A model generated the notes under the pieces. The model was not told the origin of the DNA. It saw nothing but the letters and a program-made list of their open reading frames with translations, and did not search any database. Both the position numbers and the translations under genes were made by a program. 64,000 nucleotides of DNA from Scalesia atractyloides (taxonomy: Eukaryota; Streptophyta; Magnoliopsida; Asterales; Asteraceae). Location: contig CAMTDV010000030.1 in NCBI GenBank assembly GCA_947069175.1, positions 99,410,411-99,474,410 of the forward strand, in the 5' to 3' direction. Below, in pieces: positions 35,650 through 46,704 of the stretch; the stretch's first letter is position 1, and every line of letters starts with the position of its first letter.

Positions 35650-37566
35650 ATGGCTGCAAAACAAGATAAAGCAATCGGAATCGATCTCGGTACAACCTAC
35701 AGTTGCGTAGGCGTATGGCAAAACGACCGTGTTGAAATCATTCCAAACGATCAAGGAAACCGAACCACCCCTTCTTACGTGGCGTTCACCGATACCGAAC
35801 GGTTGATCGGTGACGCCGTGAAGAACCAGGTGGCGATGAACCCCCAAAACACCGTTTTCGACGCGAAACGGTTGATTGGAAGATGGTGCACTGACCCTTC
35901 GGTTCAGAGTGACATGAAGTTATGGCCGTTTAAAGTCGTGGCGGGTGCGGATGATAAACCGATGATTCGTGTGAATTATAAGGGAGAGGAGAAAGAGTCG
36001 CGCCGGAGGAGATTTCGTCGATGGTGTTAGTTAAGATGAGGGAAACGGCCGAGGCGTTTTTAGGTCAGAGTATTAAAAACGCCGTCGTGACCGTTCCCGC
36101 TTATTTTAATGATTCTTAGCAGCAAGCCACGGAAGACCCGGGAGCGATTTCGGGGCTTAACGTGATTAGAATCATTATTGAGCCAACCGCGGCCGCTATT
36201 GCGTACGGGTTGGATAAGAAGGCGTCCCGAAAAGGCGAGCAGAATGTTTTGATTTTCGATTTGGGTGGTGGGACGTTTGATGTGTCGATTTTGACGATCG
36301 AAGAGGGGATTTTCGAAGTGAAATCGACCGCTGGTGATACTCATTTGGGTGGGGAGGATTTTGATAACCGGTTGGTGAATCATTTTGTGACGGAGTTTAG
36401 GAGGAAGCATAAGAAGGATATCAGTGGTAACGCGCGGTCCTTAAGAAGGTTAAGGACCGCGTGTGAGCTGGCGAAGAGGTCACTGTCCTCTTTGACGCAA
36501 ACCACTATAGAAGTCAATTCCTTATTTGAAGGAATCGACTTCAATGCAACAATTACTCGAGCGAGATTCGAGGAATTGTGTATGGATTTGTTTAGAAAGT
36601 TATGGATCCGGTGGAGAAATGCTTGAAAGATGCTAAAATGGATAAGGGTTCGGTCCACGAGGTGGTTCTCGTCTGCGGTTCGACACGAATCCTGAAAGTT
36701 CAGCAGGTTTTAACCGATTTCTTTAACGGGAAAGAGCTTTGTAAGAGTATAAATCCGGACGAGGCGGTAGCGTATGGCGCGGCCGTCCAGGCCGCGATTT
36801 TAACGGGTGAAGGAGACGAGAAGGTTCAAGACCTTCTCCTCCTCGATGTCACCGCTAAGTCTCGGTCTGGAGACTGCTGGTGGTGTGATGACTGTTTTAA
36901 TTCCTAGAAACACCACAATTCCGACGAAAAAAGAGCAAATTTTCTCGACTTATTCGGACAATCAACCCGGAGTTTTGATCCAAGTTTACGAAGGCGAACG
37001 CGCACGAACGAAAGATAACAACCTCCTCGGAAAATTCGAGCTAACCGGAATCCCTCAGGCCCCGAGAGGTGTACCTCAGATCAATGTAACATTCGATATC
37101 GACGCGAATGGGATCTTAAACGTGTCCGCGGAAGATAAAACCGCGGGGGTTAAAAACAAAATCACGATAACAAATGACAAAGGGAGATTAAGCAAAGACG
37201 AGATCGAATGAATGGTGCAAGAAGCCGAGAGATACAAAGCGGAGGACGAGGAGGTTAAGAAGAAGGTGGAGGCGAGGAACGCGCTAGAGAATTACGCGTA
37301 CAACATGAGGAACACGGTGAAGGATGAGAAGTTCGCGGCTAAGTTATCCGCGGATGATAAGGGGACAATCGAAAAGGCGGTGGACGACGGGTTGGAGTAG
37401 CTGGAGAAGAATCAACTGGCGGAGGTTGATGAATTAGAGGATAAGTTGAAGGAATTAGAAGGTGTGTGCAACCCCATTATAGCTAAGATGTATCAAGGTG
37501 CGGGTGCTGGTGCAGGTGCTGGTGATGTTCCGTGGCGCGGGGCCGAAGATTGAGGAGGTTGATTAA
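35650..37566 (+). pseudogene. Cytosolic HSP70 pseudogene, intronless
   Basis: Matches a cytosolic Hsp70/Hsc70 end to end: IGIDLGTTYSCVGVW near the start, EPTAAAIAYGLDKKA, DLGGGTFDVSIL, and the canonical cytosolic EEVD terminus in another frame just before TAA at 37564. It is disabled by a 1-base loss near 35998, TAG at 36117 (in NDSQRQ), a 1-base loss near 36600, a 2-base loss near 36852 (in LLLLDVTPLSLG), TGA at 37209 (before MVQEAE), TAG at 37398, and a frame change near 37540. All three stop codons are explained by C-to-T or G-to-A changes. Plant cytosolic HSP70 genes usually carry one intron near codon 72; none is here, consistent with retroposition or an intronless ancestor. No poly(A) tail was recognised. 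Confidence 0.93.
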
Positions 37567-40500
37567 GTATTGTAGTGTTACATTTACAGTTTGAAGTTTG
37601 AAGATGTTGTGTTTAATAGTTTTAGTTGTTAGCATTCTGTTTTGTGTGTGAGGATGTTAATAATGTTATGTACTAATGTTGTTGTTCTTGGATATTAAAT
37701 AAGCAAACAAGTGTTTTCTGTTTATGCAATGTTTATGTGTGTATATATTATAAGTTTTACCTCCGAAAAATTTAACTAACAAAAGATGAGTAGAGTACTA
37801 GACTTAGATGGATTAAAGAAATAAATATATACTACATCCTATCTGTAAATGCACTAATAGCCTAATACATACACACAAATCAACTTTAGACCAAGAAATA
37901 ATTATTATATTCAAAAGTTATGCAAATTGTTAAGGTTAATTTGATCATACTATACATTTTAGATCAACTTTATTTTATTATAAAAATACCATATAAATCA
38001 AGACAAGTATGTTAAGATTGTATGTTTTTTTTAGATTATTATCGTATGTGCACAAATTCTTACAATTATAGATAGTTAGATCCAAAACATATACATGATT
38101 TCCAATCACTTGAGAGGCATCTTGATGAATAGGGAATTGGATGCAATCGTTATACTCATTAGAAACTATACGCTTTAGAGGTTTCCAACTTGATGATTGG
38201 GTCATTAGACCCGTTTAGCAACAAGTTCCACAACCATGTCCGGTAAACATAGTTGCACAAACTCATTTATGACTGTGAGGCAATATATTTCTGGACTTGT
38301 CAAATTCATGGTGTATCTAAGGTTAAATCAATTTGGCGATCCCCTAATCGAGCAAGATTGTTTATTTTTGTAATCTTCACAATTCTTAAATAAGTGATAG
38401 TATTGTAATTATTGTTATAATATGACAAATAATATTAGAATAATTAATTTTAAATATAAGAAATTATTACTTCTAACTGAAAGTAAGAAGCAATTTGTTT
38501 TTTAAGAAGTAAAATGTCTGCACTCTGCACCAAAAAGAGTTAATGCAGACGTTTTTTAATGAAACGTTTTCGAAAAATAAACAGTTTGCAGATGACAATG
38601 TCTGCACGTGGTTTGTGTAGCGCAAACAGAAGAGCTTGCGTAGATCTTCTTTAGAAAAACAAACACCACCTAATTATACATAAATAGGAATTGATAACTA
38701 AATGATCCCCTCTGTTTTACTCCTTGATTATTGCCTTTTTTGAACCGGATCAAGGCCAATATCCAAGTAGTGTGATATATTTTAAATCTGGTCTATTACA
38801 TTTATGCTATGATAATGATGGTGGGGGACCTAGATGATGGTGGGGCTATGTCCCAAGACATAATATGGATTTGTGAAAGGTTGATTTATACTTTCTCTAA
38901 ATTTACTTCTAAATCTATATTTTTTGTCTAACATAAGACTTGAATCCTTACCACTTGAGGATGTATATATTTTTTCAACACATTAGTACTAGGCCAAAGG
39001 CTCTTTGGTGCATACAAACAAGTTATCTCTTTTTATATAGGTATTTGAAAGTGGACGTAACATTGGTGCATATGCTAGCATAATCGATGAGTTGTACTAA
39101 ATGTACGTGATGCTGCTCTTTACGATGTGTTGATAGTTCTCTTAGTTGTATAACTTCTTTACTCACGACGCCTTATATGTCCTTATGTTTTGTACTAAGT
39201 CTATCATGAGTTGCACCTGAAATTTATGTAGTTGTGTAACTTCTTTACTTACGACACCTAACTGATCCTTGTATTATGTACTAAGTCTGTCATGTGTTAC
39301 ACGTGAATTTACTTAGTTATAGTTACCTATAGGAGACATTAGGGGTACTTTGATTGTGACTTGTGTTGTGTGTATATAAACATCGGGTGATGTAAACACT
39401 TTGAATATGAAAAATGTTTTATAAGTGGGATGATAAAATTTGGGGGATTCGATTATGCGGAATTCTGTATTCCTGGCCTATTTTTTAAAACTGGACCGAA
39501 AAATAAACCAGCCTCGTTACTAGTTCACTGGTCAAACCAGTCCGATCGGTCAAACCACTTTAAGAACCAAATTAAATTATATAATATACTAAATATAAGG
39601 GATACAAAATAACAAATTATATATAATAATTCACTTATGGTAATAAGTTTAACTTACGTTGTTGAGATGGTATTAATATATAATATAACTAACTTAATAA
39701 ATATGAAAGAACAAAAGGTAAATAAAGAAATAAATTGTAATTACATACCATAATAAATTATAAACTCATTGAGCCTTTCAAAACTAAAATGTAATTTATG
39801 TCTCTAAACCATTAATGAAAAAACTATACCTATCTAAGAAGTTGTATACCTACAATGGTTTAACACTCAAACTTGAAGAGTGAAAGACGAAGAGAGTGGT
39901 TGTATTGAGATCCTATGACTAAAAAGGCATAAGCTCCGATCAAATGTTGTTTCTTTTGGATTTTAATATTCACCATTTCCGATGAAACCAAATGCGAGTT
40001 AACTGGTGTGATTTGTGTGTAATCTTGGTGTCGATTTTGTGGAGTTGCTTCACCTTGCTGAGAGCGGTCAAGATATGGAGTTTACTTCAGTTTGTAGATT
40101 AGATATGTAGAGTGCTATTTGATGATTCGTCCCAACCACTATTTTCATCAAATTTCTGGTATGGTCATCGACCACCCCTCAGGCAGTTTTACCACCCTCA
40201 ACCGGACTACTCATGCTTACAATCTTCGGTCCGTCCGGTCCGACTTTCAAAACATTGTTCCTGACAGAATTACTTGTGGATACACTCCCAGTAGTCCATA
40301 CATATTTGATTCTTGTCTTCGACTGGGCAAGCTGATATATGAATGTAAGCTTGTGTAAGAGCTTCCTAGTCTTATTTGATCGACCATTTATGAATTACAA
40401 CTTTAGGATTAGAAGTACGCGCATAAACTTGTTTTCCCTTGTTTTTTCGACTTGATGACGGAGATGGAGTAGACGTGCTAGATGATTAGGTGTTTGGAAC

Positions 40501-41060
40501 ATTGATCGAGACACCCTATTGGAAAGTAGGGTTGAAACCCAGTGTGTAGTATGGGTAACCGAGTGGCACAACACCTGGTTGTGTAAGATACCCGTAGTTC
40601 CGGAAGTTGGTAGGTATGACACCAAGTTGTATCAGCTAGTAGGTGGAGCCAAATTCATTTAGAACTAGGAGAAAACAAGGTCGAGAGTGATCGTAGTGGG
40701 GGATGTTATCAGTAAGGTTCAGATTCGACATTGAGTTGGATTCTAGTATTTCTCGGAAATATCTTTGGTCATCCATGGATGAGATTTTGGTGTGATTTGT
40801 AGGAATTGTTGAGAGTGAAATGTGGGTGGGTGTGAATTTGGTGAAGTTTAATTTAAAGGTGAAGTGGTTGAATAGTTTTGAATCTAAATTAAATTAATTA
40901 TTTTTATAAATGATCGTTGGGGTGGTTTAGGGACAACCCAACCCTTTTGGACAAGTCCGGTATCTGGACCAGACCTGATGTGATCATCCTCCAACACGAC
41001 TTCATATCCGCTTTGTGAGTCTGGAATTCGGACCGAGTCCGACTGTTAGCGATGGGGATG
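37567..41060. other. Gene-poor spacer
   Basis: No convincing gene. About 39470-39560 has CCGGTCAAACC-type words of a decayed element. About 40125-40950 lies between GATTCGTCCCAACCAC and GTTGGGGTGGTTTAGGGAC, which may be ends of an old element. A minus-strand frame in it (40395-40625) has no recognised domain. Confidence 0.4.
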
Positions 41061-41420
41061 CTCAACTCTTTTTTCCTTTATCTATCGCTACAAAAAACCC
41101 TATCGTACATCAATATTGGATTAAAAACACAATAAAAACAGAAAGTTCAATGTAAAAACACTTTAAAGATTTGAATCTTTCGATTGCTATACCGAGTGTC
41201 GTGTCATATGGGAAAACAAACCAATATGATACCGACCGATTGTCTGTCGCAATACTCAGTGAATTCCATTGATTCGATATAAATTTAATACAAAATAGGG
41301 TTGTGTCAAAATAAAATTTATTTGTTACATACAAATACATGTTCATTTACTAAAACACACACACATGTGTATAATTTTTTATTAAAGATCGAACAAAGCC
41401 CACAAAGTTGAATCAGTGAC
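41060..41420. repeat. Scrambled copy of the eIF(iso)4G leader region
   Basis: 41068-41105 resembles 46546-46588 in direct orientation (TATCGCTACAAAAAACCCTA versus TGTCGCTACAGAAAACCCTA). 41386-41420 resembles the reverse complement of 46633-46668 (GATCGAACAAAGCCCACAAA). The two blocks flank unrelated sequence. Confidence 0.6.
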
Positions 41421-41465
41421 GTTAAAATTTATTTTGTAGTCTAATGATTTTATCATCTTCATGTG

Positions 41466-42841
41466 CTACTTGATGGAGATGGTGAAACCCGAGCTTTAAA
41501 GTGCCTAAGTCGTGAGTTTTATATGCGTTATATGTGTTTAATTTCTATGAATCAGATAACTACGAGAAATCGTTGTTTTGCAGGTTAAGTGTGTAATTTG
41601 ATGAAGTTATGACGATTAAAGATGGTGCAGAATGCATTGGAACGGTTGCAACAACTTTCGGTACAGATTCGGAACTTGTTCGGTTGTGAAAGTGGATTGA
41701 GAGTACAAGAAGTATGAAAGAACAAAGCTCGGGGTTATCTGGTAATTAATCGGAAATTGTTTTGTGTCCAGATGTGCAAGAAACATAAGTCTACGAAGTT
41801 GAGGGACTTAAATGTCATTAGCTGAAAGTTGTTTAGAGATGAGAACAAGAGAGATAGGGAGCGACCGTAGGTTACGGTTGTTGGCGTTTCAGCGGAGTGT
41901 GATCAGAAGTTATGAACCGTAATCTACAGTTCACAGACCGTAGATTAGGTTGAGTTATAAAGCTGAAACAGAACTTGTAAACCGTAGCTTACGGTTTATA
42001 ACCGTAGCTTACGGTTTGGTTGACAAAAAAATGCGAATTCCCAGGTTATGATGTATATTAGGGTTTTGTAAACAAGGGAATCATTATCTCATCTTCCGCA
42101 ACAACTCTGGGCACTCCTAGGGCATCAAGATTGAAACTTTTCCACTCCAATCCATCATATCTCTTACCAAATCACATCGGGCGATCATGAATTCATCATC
42201 TACTCAAGTTTTTGGAGATTCTACTTGTGACATAGCGGCTAATCTCTTTTGATTTCCTCCGGATGGAGGGTTTTTGTAAGTTAGATAATATTATGTGTTC
42301 GTGACAATTGTTTTGATTTGGTGATCTAAGCGTTTGATGCTTTTCACCATTGATTTGATTATTTGATCGTAAACAATTGCATTTTATTTAAACCTTGATT
42401 CTTAATCATTCAATTCCCGAGAGTTCTAGTAATTGGGATATATTTTCTATGGGATTAGGGTTGGTAATTGCAATTGATAATCATTCGATAACCTCCCCTT
42501 ATGTATTGACCGATGTACTTAGTAGTTGATTATCACAATTGGTTGATTAGGTTTAACGCCTATGTCTATGTAGGTGTTTCAATTGAACATATAATTGAAT
42601 TTAACTGCAAAACCTGAATTCCGGAGGAATCATTCTTCTTCCTATTGAATTAAATCTCAATTTTCTTAGTTCTTAGGTTAATTAAACAATAAACTCAAGT
42701 TGAATTTACTTTTTCTTAGCAAGTAGTTGGTACCGAACACTATATACTTTCCACAATCCTCCTCTGGTTCAATACCCGACTTATCCTATCTATATAGTTT
42801 ATTTCGATTTTTGCATGTTCATCACGACTGACATCACTATT
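41466..42841 (+). mobile_element. Solo LTR of a Ty3/gypsy-type retrotransposon
   Basis: Proposed LTR 41471-42836 (1366 bp), starting TGATGGAG and ending GACATCA, so TGATG...CATCA at its tips. Flanks CTACT and CTATT are a 5-bp duplication with one C-to-T difference. The 3' part (GTTGGTACCGAACAC, TGGTTCAATACCCGACTTA, TTTGCATGTTCATCACGACT) is the kind of U5 end I associate with large plant gypsy elements. No primer site, gag or pol follows. About 41990-42020 has a short duplicated CCGTAGCTTACGGTTT palindrome. Confidence 0.65.
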
Positions 42842-44205
42842 GATTTGGCCATTCGTTTTTTATTTATTAATTTACAAAGGTTTATCTTTAGGATAAAACA
42901 TTGCCAAAAAGAAAAACCACATGATACCCTTGTGTTTGTAAGTTATAAAGAGAGGTTGTGGATCATGAAGGCTTTCCCTGCTTGTTAACGGTTCCTCCTC
43001 CGCCAAAGTTTTTGGGGTTAGATCTTACAGAAAAAGAAGTTTGGGGGACGAAAGGCATGCATGCAACCTGTTCTTTTCTCTCACTAAACTATTAGTGACA
43101 ACGATGGTAAAACTCATCGGCCAGAAGGATTAGATGCATAGAGTGGCAGGACAAGTCGAAAAAAGGTAAATCTACGAATGGAGATCCCGATGGCGAAGGT
43201 ACGTGGACAATTCTAACTTAGATCAGTTTAAATAGGAGAGAATGGATCTGAGATGATTGGCGTCTATTTGACAGGCTTTCCGGTGAAGGAAGGCGTTAGT
43301 TTCTGGCTTCAATCAACGACGATAGGTGTATGCTGTCATGGTGGTGTTCCCTCCTCATGGCATTCGGTGGTGAGAATCTAACACCAACAGGCTGTCTCCT
43401 CTTTCCACCCAACACAACACTGTCGAGAGCCATGGGTGTGCGGATTACATCATCTCACATGCTCACTACAACCTCTGTTGTGTAGATATGTTTCAGGGTT
43501 TCTTTCGAAAGGAGTGAGGAAGGACATGTGCCTCTAACTGCATTACACTCTTGTATAACATGTTGTAAAACTGATAGTCATTATGAATAGTAATTTACAC
43601 TTACAATCTATCTTTGGTAAATGTTATATATACAAAGTATAAATAAAAATCCGATTGCAGTGTATATAAAATTCTATATAATGTTATATTTAAAATAAAC
43701 CTTTGTAAACAAAATTGAAAATAAATTATCACTTGTCAAATTATATGTCAATTCTTGGTGTAAATAGAATTTTGAATAGTGTAACCCAACCTATATGTGT
43801 GGATTTGATAAGGTATAAACAATTTATGTAGTTTCATTCGTACTCGTAGTGTCTTAATGATATGCAAAACCACCTTACTTACTAAAATCTCATTAATAGC
43901 AAAAGTATTGGTATGGGTCTACACATGAAAAGTATACTAGAACCATTGGTGGAAAACAAAAAGATCTAATAATATAATAATAGTAAGCTATCAAATAAAG
44001 TAACTAATAAAGAGTGTAAGTGGTAATAAAGTAAAAATAGTACCAGTAACATCATAAACACACAAAGCTAAGAAGAAGGTAACATGCATAGAATGCCACA
44101 AGTTTGGGTATAACTATGCCTTAAAATAAAACTAAGATAAATATATAATGTAGATTCATTATAGAACACAAAAAACGTGTGCATCTAGCCATCTACCTTT
44201 TTCTC
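42842..44205. other. Spacer, no gene seen
   Basis: 42950-43560 is less AT-rich than its neighbours but has no sustained reading frame and no recognised domain. The remainder is AT-rich. Nothing further can be supported. Confidence 0.4.
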
Positions 44206-44561
44206 CCCTCTATTAGGGTTGTCTAAAAAGCTCGTGGATCAGAGTTTGCTTAAAGCTTCCTCAAATTTAACTCAGAAAAATCTAACCGGATACAGCTCAG
44301 TTTGAAACTGAGCCGAGCTGACTAGGCTCGCTTCGTAACAAGCCAGATTGGCTCGGTTTGGCTTGCTTGTTAGCTCGACTAGGTTTAGCCCAAATTATTT
44401 TATTTTTAATATACTTTATTTAAATTACATATAATGTATTATAGAAGACCGGTTATTATTGCAAGTATTTTTTTAGTGCAACTGGATATATAAGACATTT
44501 TTTAGGGTTAATTAGAATGCTAATGAACTTAAATTGTATTCCATTGAAATTTGAAACTTAT

Positions 44562-45259
44562 TTCGTATTTGAGTATGTGATATCCCACATTGGTTGTGAA
44601 GGGGAACAAAGGCTTCCTTATAAGGGGCTTGATATCTTCACCATTATGACGCGTTTTTAAACCGTGAGGGGCAGACGCGGAGAGGTGTGCTGGCTGCCAA
44701 AGCAGACAATATCATGGTGCGGTTACGTTGGGTCGTTACAGATGGTATCAGAGCCAAGGACCGTACTGGTGTGCCAGCGAGGACGCTGGGCCCCGTAAGG
44801 GGGGTGGATTGTGACATCACACATTGGTTGTGAAGGGGAACAAATGCTTCCTTATAAGAGGCTTGATACCTTCACCGTCATGACGCGTTTTAAAACCGTG
44901 AGGAGCGGACGTTGAGGGTGTGCTGGCTGTCAAAGCGGACAATATCATGGTGCGGTTACACTGGGCTGTTACAGAGTAAAATGTCAAAATCGTCCCTAAG
45001 GTTTTGGCACTTTTGCTGGTTCCATCCAAATAATATTTTTTTTTTGAAACGTGACCCCTAACGTTTCATTGTTGTCATTTCTATCCAAATCACTAACTCG
45101 GTTAAAATGTATCATTAACTACTCATGGACGATTTTGGCAATTCCCAAACCTCATGGATGATTTTGACAATTTTCCTATTTATTCTTTTGTTTTTTTTAT
45201 TTTATTTTTATCTTTAAATTAAAGTAATCATAAACATAAAATATATACATATACACACT

Positions 45260-45291
<32 letters not shown>

Positions 45292-45576
45292 AGCACACTT
45301 ATTTTTTTAATTTTATTTTTTACCTTTAAATAAAAAATAATAATAATAAATTAATTATTACAACATATATACATAGACACGCACTTACACTTATATATAT
45401 ACACACCCATTTACACACTCTCTCTTATCCACCTTCACAACCTCCATCACCACCGCCATCGTCGCCGCTACAACCACCTTATCTATCTCGGGGCACTTGT
45501 ACCTCATCTCACCTCGTCGACTCGTCGTACCATATATCAGTACCACTTGTCTCTCCCGTCGTACCAAACATCATTA

Positions 45577-45619
<43 letters not shown>

Positions 45620-45957
45620 GTTATTTAATTTTAAGGCAAAAAGAGAAATTTATTAAAAAATAAGTGTGTATATATAAATGCGGGGCATATGTATATATTA
45701 TATTATTTATTTTAATGTTTTTTATTTAAAGAAACAAAAAATAAATAGGTAAATTGCCAAAATCGTTTTTGAGATTTGGGAATTGCTAAAATCATCCATG
45801 AGTTAACGATACATTTTTACTGAGTTAGTGATTTAGAAGGAAATGACAACAAAAATGAAACGTTAGGGGATCCAATTACAAAAAAAAATATTTTGGATGG
45901 AACAAGCAAGGACGCCCAAACCCCAGGGACGGTTTTGGCATTTTACTCTTCATATTT
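44562..45957. mobile_element. Mutator-like MITE (middle layer)
   Basis: Element 44571-45948, ends GAGTA|AAATGTCAAAATCGTCC (split by the TRIM after GAGTA) and GGTTTTGGCATTTTACTC. The inverted arms continue through TCCATCCAAATAAT / ATTTTGGATGGAACAAG. Flanks TTCGTATTT (44562-44570) and TTCATATTT (45949-45957) form a 9-bp duplication with one G/A difference. The interior holds TA and TTA microsatellites and a C-rich CCATCACCACCGCC stretch similar in kind to that in the 20618 element. Confidence 0.85.
44571..44978 (+). mobile_element. TRIM retrotransposon, complete
   Basis: Element 44576-44973 (398 bp) flanked by exact 5-bp repeats GAGTA (44571-44575, 44974-44978). LTRs 44576-44740 and 44810-44973 both run TGTGA...GTTACA. 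Between them are a primer binding site TGGTATCAGAGCC (44743-44755, complementary to initiator tRNA-Met) and a purine tract GTAAGGGGGGTGGA just before the right LTR. It has no coding region, as expected of terminal-repeat retrotransposons in miniature. The LTRs differ at roughly eighteen positions by eye, so it is not recent. Confidence 0.95.
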
Positions 45958-46235
45958 AGTTAAACTTTAAATTGACTTTTAATGTATTAGGTTGAACTTA
46001 TTTGGATATGTTCTTTTGAACTATTGAATTTTAAAGCTATCTATTTAATTTTATTTATAATTTTGAGACTAACCAAACGGAGCTGAGCCAATTCGGTTAA
46101 AAACCAAGCCAAACTCGATTTTAGATTTTCAGCCTGGTTCAAATTCGAGACGAGCCGACTCGGTTGATAATCATGCAAAGCCCGAATTTACACTGACTCG
46201 ACTTGATTCGACTCATGAACAACCGTACTCTCTCT

Positions 46236-46704
46236 AGTAGTTAGTTTTATACATTTTACATATTCTGTGGTACCTCTGTATCCATGAAAAGCAACAAGAA
46301 ACACATACAATAATAGCACCCCAAAATATAACATTTAAAAAATATAAAATCGTACAGTTACAATAAACACCCTTCTAAAAACACGAAAGTTAAAAAAAGG
46401 AACAAAGTCTACCTATAAAAAGGAGTATAAATAAAATCTTGAACCCATCCATCATCACACCAAAATAAAAGGGTTTCTCTCTCTCCTCTTTTTGTTTCTC
46501 TCACTTCCTCCCTCATCCAAGAGAGAGAAACAATAGAAAGCTCTAGTTTTCCTTCACCTGTCGCTACAGAAAACCCTATCCCACATCAAGATTTATCAAA
46601 TCTTGATTCTTTATATAACCTTTCACCCCAATCACCGATTCAACTTTGTGGGTTCTGTTCGATCTTGAACAACAACAACAACAAAAGATAGAAACAATTA
46701 AGGT
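46236..46704 (+). other. eIF(iso)4G upstream region and leader
   Basis: No other gene. A CT-rich tract (about 46480-46520, CTCTCTCTCC) precedes a probable leader with CAACAACAACAACAA just before the start codon, an unstructured stretch typical of well-translated plant mRNAs. Confidence 0.5.
46414..46421 (+). promoter_or_regulatory. Candidate TATA box for eIF(iso)4G
   Basis: TATAAAAA is followed 12 bp later by TATAAATA (46426). Either could serve; a start site 25-35 bp on would give a leader of about 250 bp including the CT-rich tract. Position and sequence only. Confidence 0.45.

Larger units (their letters stand above)
44206..46235. mobile_element. hAT-like element (outer layer of a three-level nest)
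   Basis: Outer element 44214-46227. Ends TAGGGTTGTCTAAAAAGCTCG / CGACTCATGAACAACCGTA; arms contain GAGCCGAGCTGA and GACGAGCCGACTCGG words. Flanks CCCTCTAT and CTCTCTCT agree at six of eight positions. After removing the inner insertion it is about 630 bp. The two arms are widely separated because a Mutator-like MITE inserted into its AT-rich centre. Confidence 0.68.

Noticed and set aside
35650..37566. Functional HSP70 gene with unusual introns
   Set aside because: The breaks are single-base or two-base shifts and in-frame stops without any splice signals, so introns cannot rescue the frame.
40395..40625. Minus-strand frame as a decayed transposase or other gene
   Set aside because: A faint impression of transposon-derived protein, but no domain or motif could be pointed to.
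44571..44978. Part of an autonomous LTR retrotransposon
   Set aside because: Only about 70 bp separates the LTRs, leaving no room for gag or pol; it is a TRIM.
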